From assembly GCA_006384855.1 (NCBI GenBank), contig VCJN01001349.1, positions 1-64,000 of the forward strand: DNA of 64,000 nt. The letters are read 5' to 3'. This DNA is from Tetraselmis striata (lineage: Eukaryota; Chlorophyta; Chlorodendrophyceae; Chlorodendrales; Chlorodendraceae). Made by a program: the position numbers and the translations under genes. This document shows, piece after piece, positions 1 through 9,529 of this stretch. Position 1 is the stretch's first letter; every line of letters starts with the position of its first letter. The notes beneath the pieces are model-generated. The model saw only the letters and a program-made list of their open reading frames with translations, did no database searches and was not told the origin of the DNA.

Positions 1-875
1 CCCAACCTGCCTCATTCTGCTGCCCAGTCGCTGCTACTCGTGCATGTAGCCCCTCCCCTCCTCCCTCCTCTCCCCCCCCCCCCCCCCCACCCACCCCCCA
101 ACCTGAGGGCACCCCCAGGCGTCGGCCCCGCCCCTGAAGTCTCTGACACCCGCGAGCATGGACTGCGTCGGGGAGCGAGGGCCGTGTGGCAGGACCCACC
201 ATGTGAGCATGACCAGCCCGAGCAGGGAGGGCAGGTTGCGGGCCACCCAGCGCGCCAGGCCGCCGCCGCCGCTGTGAGGCCGCCGCGGGGTGAGCCCCAT
301 CGCGCCGAGCGCGCGGGAGTTGCCCCGCCTACGCCTGCAATCGGCGCAGCGCGGGGCAGTGCGCTCGTGAGCGGGAACTGAGGACTGGTCAGGCGCGGGG
401 TGCTGTCTGTGTGCGGCGCCTGCTGCGGTGTGCGTGATCCCGTCGGTCTCGTGGGCGGCCGTTACCTTCGGTAGTCCTTAACGGACGGACTGAGCAGCCG
501 GTCGTCGCCCAGCGGCGCGGCACACCAGCGGACACAGACCTCGGCGGCGGCACACCAGCGGACTCGGTGGCTTCCACCTGTGTCAAAGATGCAGCGCTCT
601 GGGGTCTGAACTCACGCTGCACCACTCGCGACATGTGTTGCTGGAATGGGATAGTCGCTTGACCGGCGTGGCGACCACCACCAGTAGCGACTACCGGTAC
701 TATACCGGATAACATACGCGAGCAGGCTGCGGCGAGCGACCGGAATAAGCGTACCCGGAAAAAAAAAAAAAACCAGGTGGACCAGGTAACCAGGTGGAGC
801 GACCGCCGATGAGGCGATGACAGCTCCTGTGATGAGTTTGGTTATCACGGGGTAGAGTCGGGAGAATGCAAAGTA
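1..875. other. No gene recognised; GC-rich left edge with a C homopolymer
   Basis: I see no supportable gene here. There is a C-run at about 72-88 and an A-run near 759-771. Open frames on both strands are low-complexity and read as by-products of GC-rich DNA. The stretch ends at the TA dinucleotide (874-875) used as insertion site by the TIR element that follows. Confidence 0.5.
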
Positions 876-2220
876 CACCCCTCCACATAAGTTTGGGGTC
901 CCTTTTCGGCAGTCTCAAGACTTCACAAGTCTAGGGTACCTGAACGTAGGGTATATGAGATGAAACCCTGGAATCTCAGGGGGCTTTATAAAACCTGCAT
1001 GACGAGTGGCTCAAACCGAAGCTTAATGACCTTTGACTAGGGAATCACGCTGCACTTGGTGCGTGGATGGGCGTCGCCTGCAACTGCACCAAAACCGGGG
1101 TCGGTATCACGCACACGCCGACGCGCGTGCATAGGCAACCAAACGGCGGGATGGCCATGAACGCGTGAGGAAACACATTGGCGAGGGGCTCGGGTGCATT
1201 TGGTTGGGGTGCAGCCGTGTGGGCGGCGGCCAGTGCATGTCGCGTTGCGATACTGGCATGGCATCAGTGTCGGCCACGCGCGGCAACACCCCCTTGGCTT
1301 CAAAACGCTGTAACTTTTCAGGGTTTGCTCAGAAAAACTTTTTAAAAATATCACGCCATTTCTCGTTCAATTCTGCGTCGGGAACACTCTTCCATAATCA
1401 CAAAATCGATTTTTTGGGTCTCCGAAAAAAATCCCCAAAGATGATCATCCAAGTTGCCCCTCACTGCCTCATGTGCCCACCCATATCGGGCGCGTGGCTT
1501 TGCGCCAAGTGCGTGTCTAAGCCCCATACTCAGTTGCGCGAGAGCGTTATGTATGTGGATGACCACGGACCACCAACACTTGGCATGTGCCACCTCCTAG
1601 CGATACACACATCTACTAGCCAAAATGCCATTTTCCACAGCATTTTTCAAGGAATTTCATATTAATCAAAATCCACGCCCCTACCGCGCCACCCCGCCCA
1701 CGAAACGGTGCAACTGGCATTCCACCACGCGCCCCCATAGTAGAGCATTGCCCTACGCCAAGGGGGCCATCGAGCGCCTCTCCTACGTGCGTTCGCCACA
1801 GAAACAGCAGCATTTTCACCCCAAAACTGCTCCCCACAGTGGCCAACTTGACGTTGGGATGTCACGTCGTGCCTATAGCGACATGCTTTCGGTGGCCTAC
1901 ACGCACGGTGTGTGCAACTTATGCCAAGGGCCGTATCCACCGGGTTTGGTGCGACGAGTGCCGCTATTTCCATAGGTTTGGACGGTTGGCGCAACCCACA
2001 ACTTTCTGGCGCCAACGCACCATGCAATGATTTCGCGTTTTTGAAAGGGCGCCCACAAATGGTCGTGTTGTCGCGCGGGTGGGTATAAAGCGCACAATAG
2101 GCGTTCGCCCGAACTATTCCCACTGTAGTTAGCATGTATGCACATGCAGCCGGCGTTATCCTCGCCCATGCATGCGCTTTGCGATCGAAAATGCAAAACC
2201 CGGACTTATGTGGAGGGGTG
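876..2220 (+). mobile_element. TA-flanked TIR DNA transposon, copy 1
   Basis: The two ends are perfect 17-bp inverted repeats (CACCCCTCCACATAAGT at 876-892 and its complement at 2204-2220), flanked by TA on each side (874-875, 2221-2222). TIRs plus a TA duplication are typical of the Tc1/mariner/pogo superfamily. A second copy lies inverted at 27534-29109 and shares sequence along most of its length, so the boundaries rest on two independent insertions. I recognise no DDE transposase inside, so the element is probably non-autonomous. It does hold Cys-rich open frames kept in both copies. Copy 1 lacks a roughly 235-bp insertion present in copy 2. Confidence 0.88.
1438..1665 (+). CDS. Cys-rich ORF segment inside the TA-flanked element, unknown function
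   Basis: This frame reads a Cys-rich stretch (HCLMCPP then WLCAKCVSKPH, followed by VDDHGPPTLGMC). The same residues are kept with few changes in the inverted copy at 28084-28338 on the minus strand. Two CxxC pairs suggest a zinc-binding module. A second Cys-rich block (VWCDECRY) lies downstream in another frame near 1940-1985 and is also present in copy 2, so the real product may be spliced or the element may be decayed. I do not recognise the family. Both start and end are uncertain. Confidence 0.3.
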   Translation, partial: KMIIQVAPHCLMCPPISGAWLCAKCVSKPHTQLRESVMYVDDHGPPTLGMCHLLAIHTSTSQNAIFHSIFQGISY

Positions 2221-2414
2221 TACTACTACGACTAAGGATTACTACTACCGCCCCTGTCGTTTTGTTTTTTCGCCCCCGGGACAGGACTGGCACCAGTGAA
2301 ACCCTTGCAGCGTCTCTACGACGGCCGTTTTGGCAGCAATCCAGTTAGGGAAAGCCCTGGGTAGGCGACGCTCCGTTATAGTCATCAAGCAAATTGCCGA
2401 AGCATTCTGCAATA

Positions 2415-3014
2415 CTAATTGGAGGCCAGTGACGGAATTTCCAACACTGTTGGATCACCGTCTAAAACACTGCCATCAAAATACCCGGCACTGACCACGA
2501 AAGGTCCGCCCTGCCCGTTTGGGCGTCGGCCCATTCGAGTAATGCGAGTTGGGGCAAGCCCCAACCCGCGGAGCAAAGCATTTCGGGAGTGCGATACATG
2601 TGCAACAAAAAAGGCAATGTGAGGGAGGGCCCGACGCCATAGCTGGAAAAATTTCCCATTCCCAGTAAAATCCAGGGCGCCGTGAAGGGAAGGGGGGACC
2701 CCGCCCAAAATAAAGGCAGTTAAGTCCTCAGGTGTTGACGCAATAACCTGACTACTCATAAAATCCCTGAACTCCGGAACTAACAACCCAAAATTATGAC
2801 GGTGATACCCCCACCGCGGGCACTCCACCAACATATGTTCGATAGTCTCAGATTCACCTCCGCCACATGCAGGGCAGTGTTCAAGGAACCGCTCAGGCAT
2901 GGCATGAATCCGGGCCAATCGGCGGGCAGTGGGAAATACTCGGGTGCGTAATTGTATCATAATGTGCAACCCGGCCACAACCCCCGCGGGGACACCCACA
3001 CCGTACTGTGGCAA
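2415..3014 (-). pseudogene. LINE C-terminal zinc-finger region (zf-RVT), broken
   Basis: Encodes the distal part of the LINE protein: a CPACGGGESETIEHMLVEC zinc finger (CX2C...HX4C) typical of the zf-RVT domain found after reverse transcriptase, followed by about 100 residues to the natural stop. Compared with copy B, in which the region is one open frame with the upstream segment, copy A has a small deletion near 3130 (CG lost) and rearranged bases near 3055-3070 that break the frame. It is therefore a relic, not an independent gene. Confidence 0.8.
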
Positions 3015-3124
3015 CGGGTTTGACGCATAGGACGCCTGGACATATATACCCCAGGTAACGATGTGCTAACGATGCCGACGATTCGTAACGCGCCCACACC
3101 GATGCCTTTACTAGTTTAGCGGCA

Positions 3125-3605
3125 TCACGCGGCTAGTGACCTCCACTCAAGTGGAAAGTGCGCCCCCTCAGCTAGCCCTACGTTCGCCCTAGCTAGTCGA
3201 TCTAACCACCGCACAATCCCTGACGTCCACGGGTTAGGGCGCGCCCGACTTGGCTGATCTACTAAATGGGTTATACATGTATTCAAGTCGGATGCTTTAA
3301 GGAACGCCCGAGCCCGTGCCGCAGCGGCCGTAGCCTCTATGGGCGCAATATCCAATTCCCGCATCATCGGTGCAGTGGCCACCCCAGGGGAGTTTTTACC
3401 TACCCCAATGAGGCACCGCAAGCACTGATTGAGTACGGTTTGTAATTTATTTGCGCCGCTAGTTCTATCCATGCCCCATACTTCACATCCATAAGTTAAA
3501 ACCGGCAGTACACAGGTTTTAAAAACCGACACACGCACATTAATAGGGATTATGTCCCGTCCACCGACTAATACCGAATCGATGAGCGCCTCAATAGCGC
3601 GTCTA
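3125..3605 (-). pseudogene. LINE RT thumb/connection region, broken
   Basis: Reads RRAIEALIDSVLVGGRD, then VSVFKTCVLPVLTYGCEVWG, the conserved post-catalytic segment of L1/RTE-type reverse transcriptases. It matches copy B (19.4-20.4 kb) residue for residue over long stretches. The upstream end is cut at 3605 by the Mutator-like insertion; the YADD-containing part is at 8867-9367. The run GTTTTAAAAACC near 3520-3530 keeps the frame here, while copy B has lost one A at this spot. Confidence 0.82.
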
Positions 3606-3667
3606 GGTACATGGCACATTTTTGAGTCAAAACGGTCCAATTCCTGGACTCAAAAATGTGCCCCCCA
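3606..3667. repeat. Left terminal inverted repeat of the Mutator-like element
   Basis: Contains a perfect internal palindrome: GGCACATTTTTGAGTC at 3613-3628 and its reverse complement at 3647-3662. The outer and inner halves of this arm both resemble the right arm at 8796-8857. The arm may therefore be a double TIR that can fold on itself. Confidence 0.75.
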
Positions 3668-4040
3668 CGTGATCGCTTAGGCTGGGATATGTACCCATTT
3701 CTCGGTCACATTTCAGGTGCAATGCAATACTATACGAGAGTTTTAAACATGGCACATCGGCGTGTCCTCTTCGCGCCCTCAGTCGCGTAAAGTACTATCC
3801 GCTTCACCTTGGAAGATTGCGGACGCGAGGGCGTGGCGACAGGCGTTTCGAGCCTGGAAATCGAGCCTCACTCGCGCAGAGAAGACGCCCCGGGCCTACG
3901 AGTCTATCGCCGACCTCAGAGATTGTGTTCGTCGCAACGAGATGCTACCTCTGAACCCTGCTGACAGCGACGCGGCGTTGGGGCGAGATGTCGGCGCAGG
4001 CGGCGGTGCGGGCTTCGCGTCCAGAGAAGAGGGCTCCTCA

Positions 4041-4529
4041 GGCGGAGATGCGGGTCGGGGAGGCGGAGATGCGGCACCGCCACTTGAAGATGTGGCCCTG
4101 CGACTCCCACCAGCGGCACCCGAAGGCGCCTGGCGGCTTGACGTGGCTACGCGTTTCGGCTTAGGCGCCTGGAAGGGGTCGTCGTCCTCCAACACTTTCG
4201 CCATCTCAAAGGAGGAGTCGGCCCACGCTTCTTGGAATGCTTTTTGCGCAGCTTAATGCGCGACAAGCTGCTGCTGCTCTTGCCTCCATAGGCGGAGATG
4301 CGGGTCGGGGAGGCGGATATGCGGCACCGCCACGGGAAGATGTGGCCCTGCGACTCCCACCAACGGCACCCGAAGGCGCCTGACGGCTTGACGTGGCTTC
4401 GCGTTTCGGCTTAGGCGCCTGGAAGGGTCATCGTCTTCCAACTCTATCGCCGTCTTGGAGGAGGACTCGGCCCGCGCTTCTTGGAATGCTTCTTGCGCAG
4501 CTTATTGGGCGACAAGCTGCTCTTGCCTC
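4041..4529. repeat. Two tandem copies of a ~250-bp gene-like unit
   Basis: The block starting GGCGGAGATGCGGGTCGGGG at 4041 repeats at 4291 with roughly 90% identity. Plus-strand ORF 3762-4256 and its minus-strand counterparts are low-complexity (Ala/Ser/Arg/Pro-rich) and I recognise no domain. The repeat is confined to the Mutator-like element and is probably captured host sequence that duplicated afterwards. Confidence 0.6.
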
Positions 4530-4849
4530 CCGTGCTCAACGCACCGTGCGAGCGCTTCGTCGCACTCGAAGGTTGAGGCTCACTCGGCGGCTTGGCAGTC
4601 TCTGAGGGACCAAGCCTGCTCGGGGGAGGGGCGGAGCTGCTCGAAGCTCTATCAAGAGACATGCTGCAGCGCCGTTTTGGGAGCTATCTCCGCCGGACCC
4701 CGGTGGCGGTGGTTGAGATGCGGGCTTGGAGGACCCGCCAGCCTGACGCGGCGCCGCTACGACCTGGTAGTAGCGGTCGTCGACCAAGACGGTGGGGGGT
4801 AAAGAGCTGGCTCGACAACCTTGCAGTATAAGGATTTATATGACAAAAA

Positions 4850-6065
4850 GGGATTTAACTGCCCATATGCTTTACAATACTATACATTTTGCAAGGCAAT
4901 ACCACTACTGCCTGATATTTGCTCGCGGCACACCGCATATTGCTGCAGCGCTGCACCGCAGATGCTGCCTTAAGGCATGTTTTAATTGCCTAGATGGCTG
5001 CAAACCATTTAGTATGCGGGGCTGCATGGCATAGAAGGGATGTGAACACGCACCTGCTTGACGATACTTTACAGATTGCAAGGCAGTACGGCCAATGCCT
5101 GATATTTGCTGGCGGCACACCGCAGATTGCTGCAGCCATTTGCCTACATGGCTGCAACCCATTTATTAGTATGCAGGGCTGCATGGCATGAAAGGGATGT
5201 GAACACGCACCGGCTTGACGATACTATGCAGTTTGCAAGGCAGTACCACTACTGCCTGATATTTAGTGGCGGCACACCGCAGATTGCTGCAGCGCTGCAC
5301 CGCAGATGCTGCCTTAAGGCATGCTTTAATTGCCTGGATGGCTGCAAACCATTTAGTATGCGGGGCTGCATGGCATTGAAGGGATGTGAACACGCACCTG
5401 CTTGACGATACTTTACAGATTGCAAGGCAGTAGGGCTAATGCCTGATATTTGCTGGCGGCACACCGCAGATTGCTGCAGCGCTGCACCGCAGATGCTGCC
5501 TTAAGGCATGCTTTAATTGCCTAGATGGCTGCAACCCATTTATTAGTATGCAGGGCTGCATGGCATAGAAGGGATGTGAACACGCACCTGCTTGACAATA
5601 CTATTGCAGTTTGCAAGGCAGTAGGGCTAATACTTGATATTTGCTGGCGGCCACCGCAGATTGCTGCAGCCATTTGCCTACATGGCTGCAACCCATTTAT
5701 TAGTATGCGGGGCTGCATTGCATGAAAGGGATGTGAACACGCACCGGCTTGACGATACTATGCAGTTTGCAAGGCAGTAGGGCTAATACTTGATATTTAC
5801 TGGCGGCACACCGCAGATGCTGCCTTTAAGCATGCTTTGATTGCCTAGATGTCTGCAAACCATTTAGTATGCGGGGCTGCATGGCATAGAAGGGATATGA
5901 ACACGACCGGCTTGACGATACCATACAGATTGCAGGGCAGTAGGGCTAATACCTGATATTTGCTGGCAGCACGCCGCAGATTGCTGCAGCGCTGCACCGC
6001 AGATGCTGCCTTTAAGCATGCTTTGATTGCCTAGATGGCTGCAAACCATTTAGTATGCGGGGCTG
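4850..6065. repeat. Satellite-like tandem array, period about 156-191 bp
   Basis: The phrase GATATTTGCTGGCGGCACAC or a close variant recurs at about 4914, 5102, 5259, 5444, 5635, 5791 and 5953, giving seven units. Two unit types alternate: with and without the block GCGCTGCACCGCAGATGCTGCC, which explains spacings of about 160 versus 188 bp. Several frames stay open across units, but this follows from the unit lengths and I do not treat them as coding. The array lies inside the Mutator-like element. Confidence 0.8.
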
Positions 6066-6994
6066 CATGAATCACCAACATGCGCCGGCCGCTGCGCGTT
6101 GGCGCCGCGCTGCCCCGGCCGCCGCGCGTTGGCGCCCCGCTGCCCCGGCCGCGGCGCGTTGGCGCCCGCTGCCCCTGCCGTGCTAGCAAAGGAAGTGCGG
6201 TTTGTGAAATCGACGGACAGGAGTCGATTCCAACTCTTATCTGTGGTCGAGAATGATTTGTTATGATCGTTGATTATGATTAATGAGGTATTGCCCAGGG
6301 AGCTATGGCAGCGAGTTTCAAGCTGCATGAATCCCTTGTCACGGACCATACACGAACCCACGTTGCTTGCCGAGATGCTCCGTGAGGTTCGCCTTAAAGT
6401 CGCCGAATCTCTTCCGACGACCAACCACAAGGCGCGTCCGTTGGTGTCGGGGTTTCTTGGGTGCTTTGACGCGATGAAAAGTGCACGACCCGCTGTCAAC
6501 AGACTGTGGAGGTAGTCCATTCGCGGGAGGGCGGGCCCTTGCGTCAAGTAGGTGCTCGGAAACTGCACGCGATAGATTTCCGCCTTGGAGGCCGCCAGCA
6601 GCGGTAGTCTGAGCAAATTCAGGTGAGTGAACCAAGGCGACATGACAACGACAAAGGGATCCTTGCCTAGGGCAGCGATACAAGAGCTAGGGGAGACAGT
6701 ACACGGGTTTGTACACGAGAGATGCGGGCGTTCACCTGCCCCCACTGCGGAGATGCGGGTAATCCCACCCTTTACGGTCAGTTCGATCTCTCCACCCTCC
6801 GCATCTCTTGCTGCTTTGACGTCCGGGAGGACGTACCCGTCGTCCCCAATGTGGGCCTCCGGGTTCGAGTGCCGCATCTCTTTCGCCGCCGTCATGGTTC
6901 TCGCTGTCTCGCATACACGAACCCACGTTGCTTGTCGAGGTGCTCCGAGAGATGCGCCCTTAAAGTCGCCGAATCTCGTCCGACGACCAACCAC
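6050..6994 (-). CDS. Unrecognised gene fragment in the Mutator-like element
   Basis: An uninterrupted 314-codon frame. Its middle part looks like a genuine globular protein (IGDDGYVLPDVKAARDAEGG, then SPWFTHLNLLRLPLLAASK and FPSTYLTQGPALPRMDYL), and the same residues recur in the tandem duplicate upstream (7186-7560). The C-terminal end runs into the GC-rich repeat and is probably artificial. I do not recognise the family. The best reading is exon sequence captured by the element. Start, end and splicing are unknown. Confidence 0.35.
   Translation of the reverse strand: MVGRRTRFGDFKGASLGAPRQATWVRVCETARTMTAAKEMRHSNPEAHIGDDGYVLPDVKAARDAEGGEIELTVKGGITRISAVGAGERPHLSCTNPCTVSPSSCIAALGKDPFVVVMSPWFTHLNLLRLPLLAASKAEIYRVQFPSTYLTQGPALPRMDYLHSLLTAGRALFIASKHPRNPDTNGRALWLVVGRDSATLRRTSRSISASNVGSCMVRDKGFMQLETRCHSSLGNTSLIIINDHNKSFSTTDKSWNRLLSVDFTNRTSFASTAGAAGANAPRPGQRGANARRPGQRGANAQRPAHVGDSCSPAY
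6078..6180. repeat. Three short GC-rich tandem units
   Basis: GCGCGTTGGCGCC followed by GCTGCCCCGGCCGC is repeated three times with about 32-bp spacing. It abuts the satellite array on one side and the duplicated gene-like fragment on the other. Confidence 0.65.
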
Positions 6995-7560
6995 AAGGCG
7001 CGTCTGTTGGTGTCGGGGTTTCTTGGGTGCGCTTTGACGCGATGAGAAGTGTACGACCCGCTTTCAACAGACTGTGGAGGTAGTTCATTCGCGGGAGGGC
7101 GGGCCCTTGCGTCAAGTAGGTGCTCGGAATCTGCACGCGATAGATTTCCGCCTTGTATAGGCCGCCAGCAGCGGTAGGAGCAAATTCAGGTGAGTGAACC
7201 AAGGCGACGTGACAACGACAAAGGGATCCTTGCATATATGGCAGCGTTACAAGAGCTAAGAGCGACAGTACACGGGTTTGTACGCGAGAGATGCGAGCGT
7301 TCATATGCCCCAACTGCGGAGATGCGGGTAATCCCACCCTTTACGGTCAGTTCGATCTCTCCACCCTCCGCATCTCTTGCTGCTTTGACGTCCGGGAGGA
7401 CGTACCCGTCGTCCCCAATGTGGGCCTCCGGGTTCCAGTGCCGCATCTCTTGCCGCCGCCATGGTTCTCGCTGTCTCGCATACACGAACCCACGTTGCTT
7501 GCCGAGGTGCTCCGAGAGATGCGCCCTTAAAGTCGCCGAATCTCGTCCGACGACCAACTT
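6347..7560. repeat. 566-bp tandem duplication (two full copies and a partial third)
   Basis: The unit begins CATACACGAACCCACGTTGC at 6347, 6912 and 7479. Copies one and two are 565 and 567 bp and differ by scattered substitutions and small indels; the third is cut at about 7560. The minus strand of each unit holds protein-like reading frames, so the duplication copied part of a gene. Confidence 0.82.
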
Positions 7561-8013
7561 CAAGGCGTCGACAATTGTCACATCTCGCCCCCTCCTGACG
7601 GCAGTGAGTGGCGCGCAGCAATTGAGAAAGATGATGAGGAGCAGCCCCCCCCGCCCCCCCCCCTCCCCCACGCCACGCCGTCGACATTTATTTGGCAGGG
7701 CCCGAGCCGCAGTCCGGGTCTGCCATGACGAGGGCTTTTGCCGGGCCATTTTACCAGGGGACGAGATTCGCATCTGTCGGTGAGCTTCTTGGACATACTC
7801 GTTGCAAATCCCCCGCAGCTCGTTGTACACCAGCCGGTGGTCTTCAGAGGCCAAGAAGGCCCGCATGTTCACCGTGCTCTCGTCCCTGCCCCTCCCCTGC
7901 AGTCTGATGAGGTAATCGGGTACTGCGGATCGTGCATGAGGTGTTAGAGGTCGTTGGCTGACAAGGACGAAAACACGAAACGGGTGGGAAACGGGGCGGG
8001 TGTCACCACTCAT
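7186..8013 (-). CDS. Unrecognised gene fragment, N-terminal portion, in the Mutator-like element
   Basis: A 275-codon frame whose first third reads like real protein (VPDYLIRLQGRGRDESTVNM, then FLASEDHRLVYNELRGICNE). A low-complexity stretch follows (Gly/Arg-rich, 7625-7690, with C-runs on the plus strand), then the same IGDDGYVLPDVKAA segment as the neighbouring copy. Probably two exons of one captured gene with an intron read through, or a chimera. No domain recognised. Confidence 0.35.
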   Translation of the reverse strand: MSGDTRPVSHPFRVFVLVSQRPLTPHARSAVPDYLIRLQGRGRDESTVNMRAFLASEDHRLVYNELRGICNEYVQEAHRQMRISSPGKMARQKPSSWQTRTAARALPNKCRRRGVGEGGGRGGLLLIIFLNCCAPLTAVRRGRDVTIVDALKLVVGRDSATLRAHLSEHLGKQRGFVYARQREPWRRQEMRHWNPEAHIGDDGYVLPDVKAARDAEGGEIELTVKGGITRISAVGAYERSHLSRTNPCTVALSSCNAAIYARIPLSLSRRLGSLT

Positions 8014-8795
8014 GTCGAGATGCGCGACGGCGAGGTGCGCTTTACGCAGCCCACGGCGCCCTTATGAGGGATGCGAGCGAAGATGCGAGTCCGCGTACCG
8101 TTGGAGTCGCTCCTGTGTGAGGGTCCAAAGATGGCACACCTTCAGGCTTGGGGGGTCAGGCTGAGGCTCGCGGTGAGGCGAAGGCTGCGAATCTCCGGCC
8201 CCAGGCCATATATAGCGGTCCGCTTCCATGTTGCCCACCGCTCGGCTGCAGGGGCCTCATGGGCTGAGTTGTGGGTATTGGCGCCTGAGACGCCCTCCTG
8301 CCGGAACGCAAGTGCATCTGCGGAGAATCTTGCGCCATGGGGGTCACTAGCAGTGTGTCGAGAGCCCTGCTCGTTGGGTCAAAGCCAACTGCAGTCGCAG
8401 ATGTCCCCGTCACGCACAGGACTCTGCAAGCGGGCAGATGTGCGTTTTGCTCTGCCAGGACGGTCTGCCATGCTTTTGTGCACCGAGAAGTGTTAACATG
8501 CCTCAAAGAATACAAGCGCGAGGGAGCTTGTGAGGGGTAGATGAGTGGGAAGCACAGTGGCGGCGTAGCATTCGAGGCCAGAAAAAACGGTAAGCATGGA
8601 AGGGTAGCGACGCATCTCGTCAAAGGGCGGTGGACATGCGTGTAGTACATAGTGCAGGTTCATTTCACTGAGTAGTACCTCGTACAGTGTTGGCAAGAAA
8701 AGGAATGTGTCAAATGCCAGTTTCACAGTACATTCGTACAGTGTTAGGCTTGACTCAAATTTGCACCCCCCAAAAGGGGTACAATATTGAGTTAA

Positions 8796-8857
8796 GGGGG
8801 GTGCAATTTTGAGTCCAGAAATGTGCCCATTTTGACTCAATATTCGCCCTTCTTCCA
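8796..8857. repeat. Right terminal inverted repeat of the Mutator-like element
   Basis: Read inward from 8857 on the minus strand, this arm carries TTGAGTCAAAA, GG, then CTGGACTCAAAA and a C-run in the same order as the left arm at 3606-3667. A further inward repeat of TGACTCAAATTTGCACCCCC lies at about 8751-8771, so each end shows a doubled TIR structure. Confidence 0.75.
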
Positions 8858-8866
8858 GCGCGTCTA

Positions 8867-9367
8867 CCCTTCTTAACCCGGTCGTCTACTATGTGTTGCA
8901 TACCTAAATCCGACTTAATGACCGTACCCAAGTACCTATATTCATTTACAACCGGTACCCGTTCCCCCCCAAGCTGCCATCGGGCAGCTTGTTCGCGTAA
9001 CGCGGTCTCGTCGGAATATCGGCCTAATGCCATCACCCCACACTTAAGTATCCCAAACCCCATAAAATGGTCCTCCGCCCACTGCGAGAAGTGGGCGAAC
9101 ATGGCATGCAGGTTATCGAACGAGCCTGTGATACCAACAGCGTCGTCCGCGTATAACTGACCTGGCACCCTTAGTGGTTGCCTTGCCGCTAATGTGTCGG
9201 TGCACCCTGGTACATCACACCCTAGATGTTCTACCCCATCGAATATATACTTTATAAATATGTTAAATAGGATGGGGGAAGCGGGGCATCCCTGTCGGAG
9301 GCCACGCTCTATGGGTATGGGGTCTGATAGTGTTCCCGGGGCCACCCCTGTCATTGTGCTGGCCGAA
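8867..9367 (-). pseudogene. LINE copy A, reverse transcriptase core (5'-truncated)
   Basis: Minus-strand RT segment reading ERGLRQGCPASPILFNIF, QLYADDAVGI with the catalytic YADD, and LKCGVMALGR, nearly identical to copy B at 20.4-20.9 kb. It ends upstream near 9357-9367, where homology to copy B stops within VAPGTLSD, so the copy is 5'-truncated. It is separated from its own C-terminal part (2415-3605) by the Mutator-like insertion. Confidence 0.87.
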
Positions 9368-9379
9368 CCCGCGAAGTGC

Positions 9380-9520
9380 ACCGCCGGTTTTTTTCCCAGC
9401 TCCCAGGACAGGACTGGCAACAGTATCTATATATGCTAAACCCTAAACCCCTAAAACACGGGAAACCTACTTCTAGTGAAACCCTTGCAGCGTCTACAGG
9501 GACGACGACGGCCGTTTTTA
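9380..9520 (-). repeat. LINE tail repeat interrupted by a telomere-like filler
   Basis: The LINE 3'-tail blocks (CCCAGGACAGGACTGGCAACAG and TGAAACCCTTGCAGCGTCT, same order as at 2280-2320) are separated by about 53 bp. The filler contains CTAAACCCTAAACCCCTAAA (9437-9456), close to the plant-type telomere repeat. Since this tail lies just 5' of the truncated LINE copy A, the LINE probably inserted next to or into an older copy's tail. Confidence 0.6.
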
Positions 9521-9529
9521 AATATACAG

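Larger units (their letters stand above)
2240..3605 (-). mobile_element. LINE retrotransposon copy A, 3' part (continues at 8867)
   Basis: Minus-strand sequence carrying the C-terminal region and 3' tail of a non-LTR retrotransposon. It is collinear with copy B at 19.4-21.5 kb. The missing RT part resumes at 8867 after a 5.25-kb insertion. The 9-bp sequence GCGCGTCTA is present once at 3597-3605 and again at 8858-8866; removing one copy plus the insert rejoins the LINE just as copy B reads. The 3' tail (about 2245-2330, containing GGGACAGGACTGG and GACGGCCG blocks) recurs at 9.4 kb and 54.2-54.4 kb. Confidence 0.85.
3606..8857. mobile_element. 5.25-kb Mutator-like (Pack-MULE-like) element inserted in LINE copy A
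   Basis: Flanked by a perfect 9-bp duplication GCGCGTCTA (3597-3605 and 8858-8866). The ends are imperfect inverted repeats of about 60 bp (3606-3667 and 8796-8857) sharing the blocks TTGAGTCAAAA and CTGGACTCAAAA before a C-run. A 9-bp TSD with long TIRs fits the Mutator superfamily. The interior holds no transposase that I can recognise. It contains duplicated gene-like fragments, a satellite array and a 566-bp tandem duplication, as in Pack-MULEs. A decayed MULE transposase with a SWIM finger lies elsewhere in the window (49.5-51.6 kb); whether it served this element is not known. Confidence 0.8.

Noticed and set aside
4900..5725. Series of short ORFs with repeated LDD..FARQY..CLIF..GTPQIAA peptides
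   Set aside because: They are translations of the satellite units in successive frames. The unit lengths vary and break the frame, so I do not regard them as a protein repeat gene.
4850..6065. CRISPR-like array of repeats and spacers
   Set aside because: Units are 156-191 bp, repeats diverge along their whole length, there are no unique spacers of constant size, and the DNA is eukaryotic.
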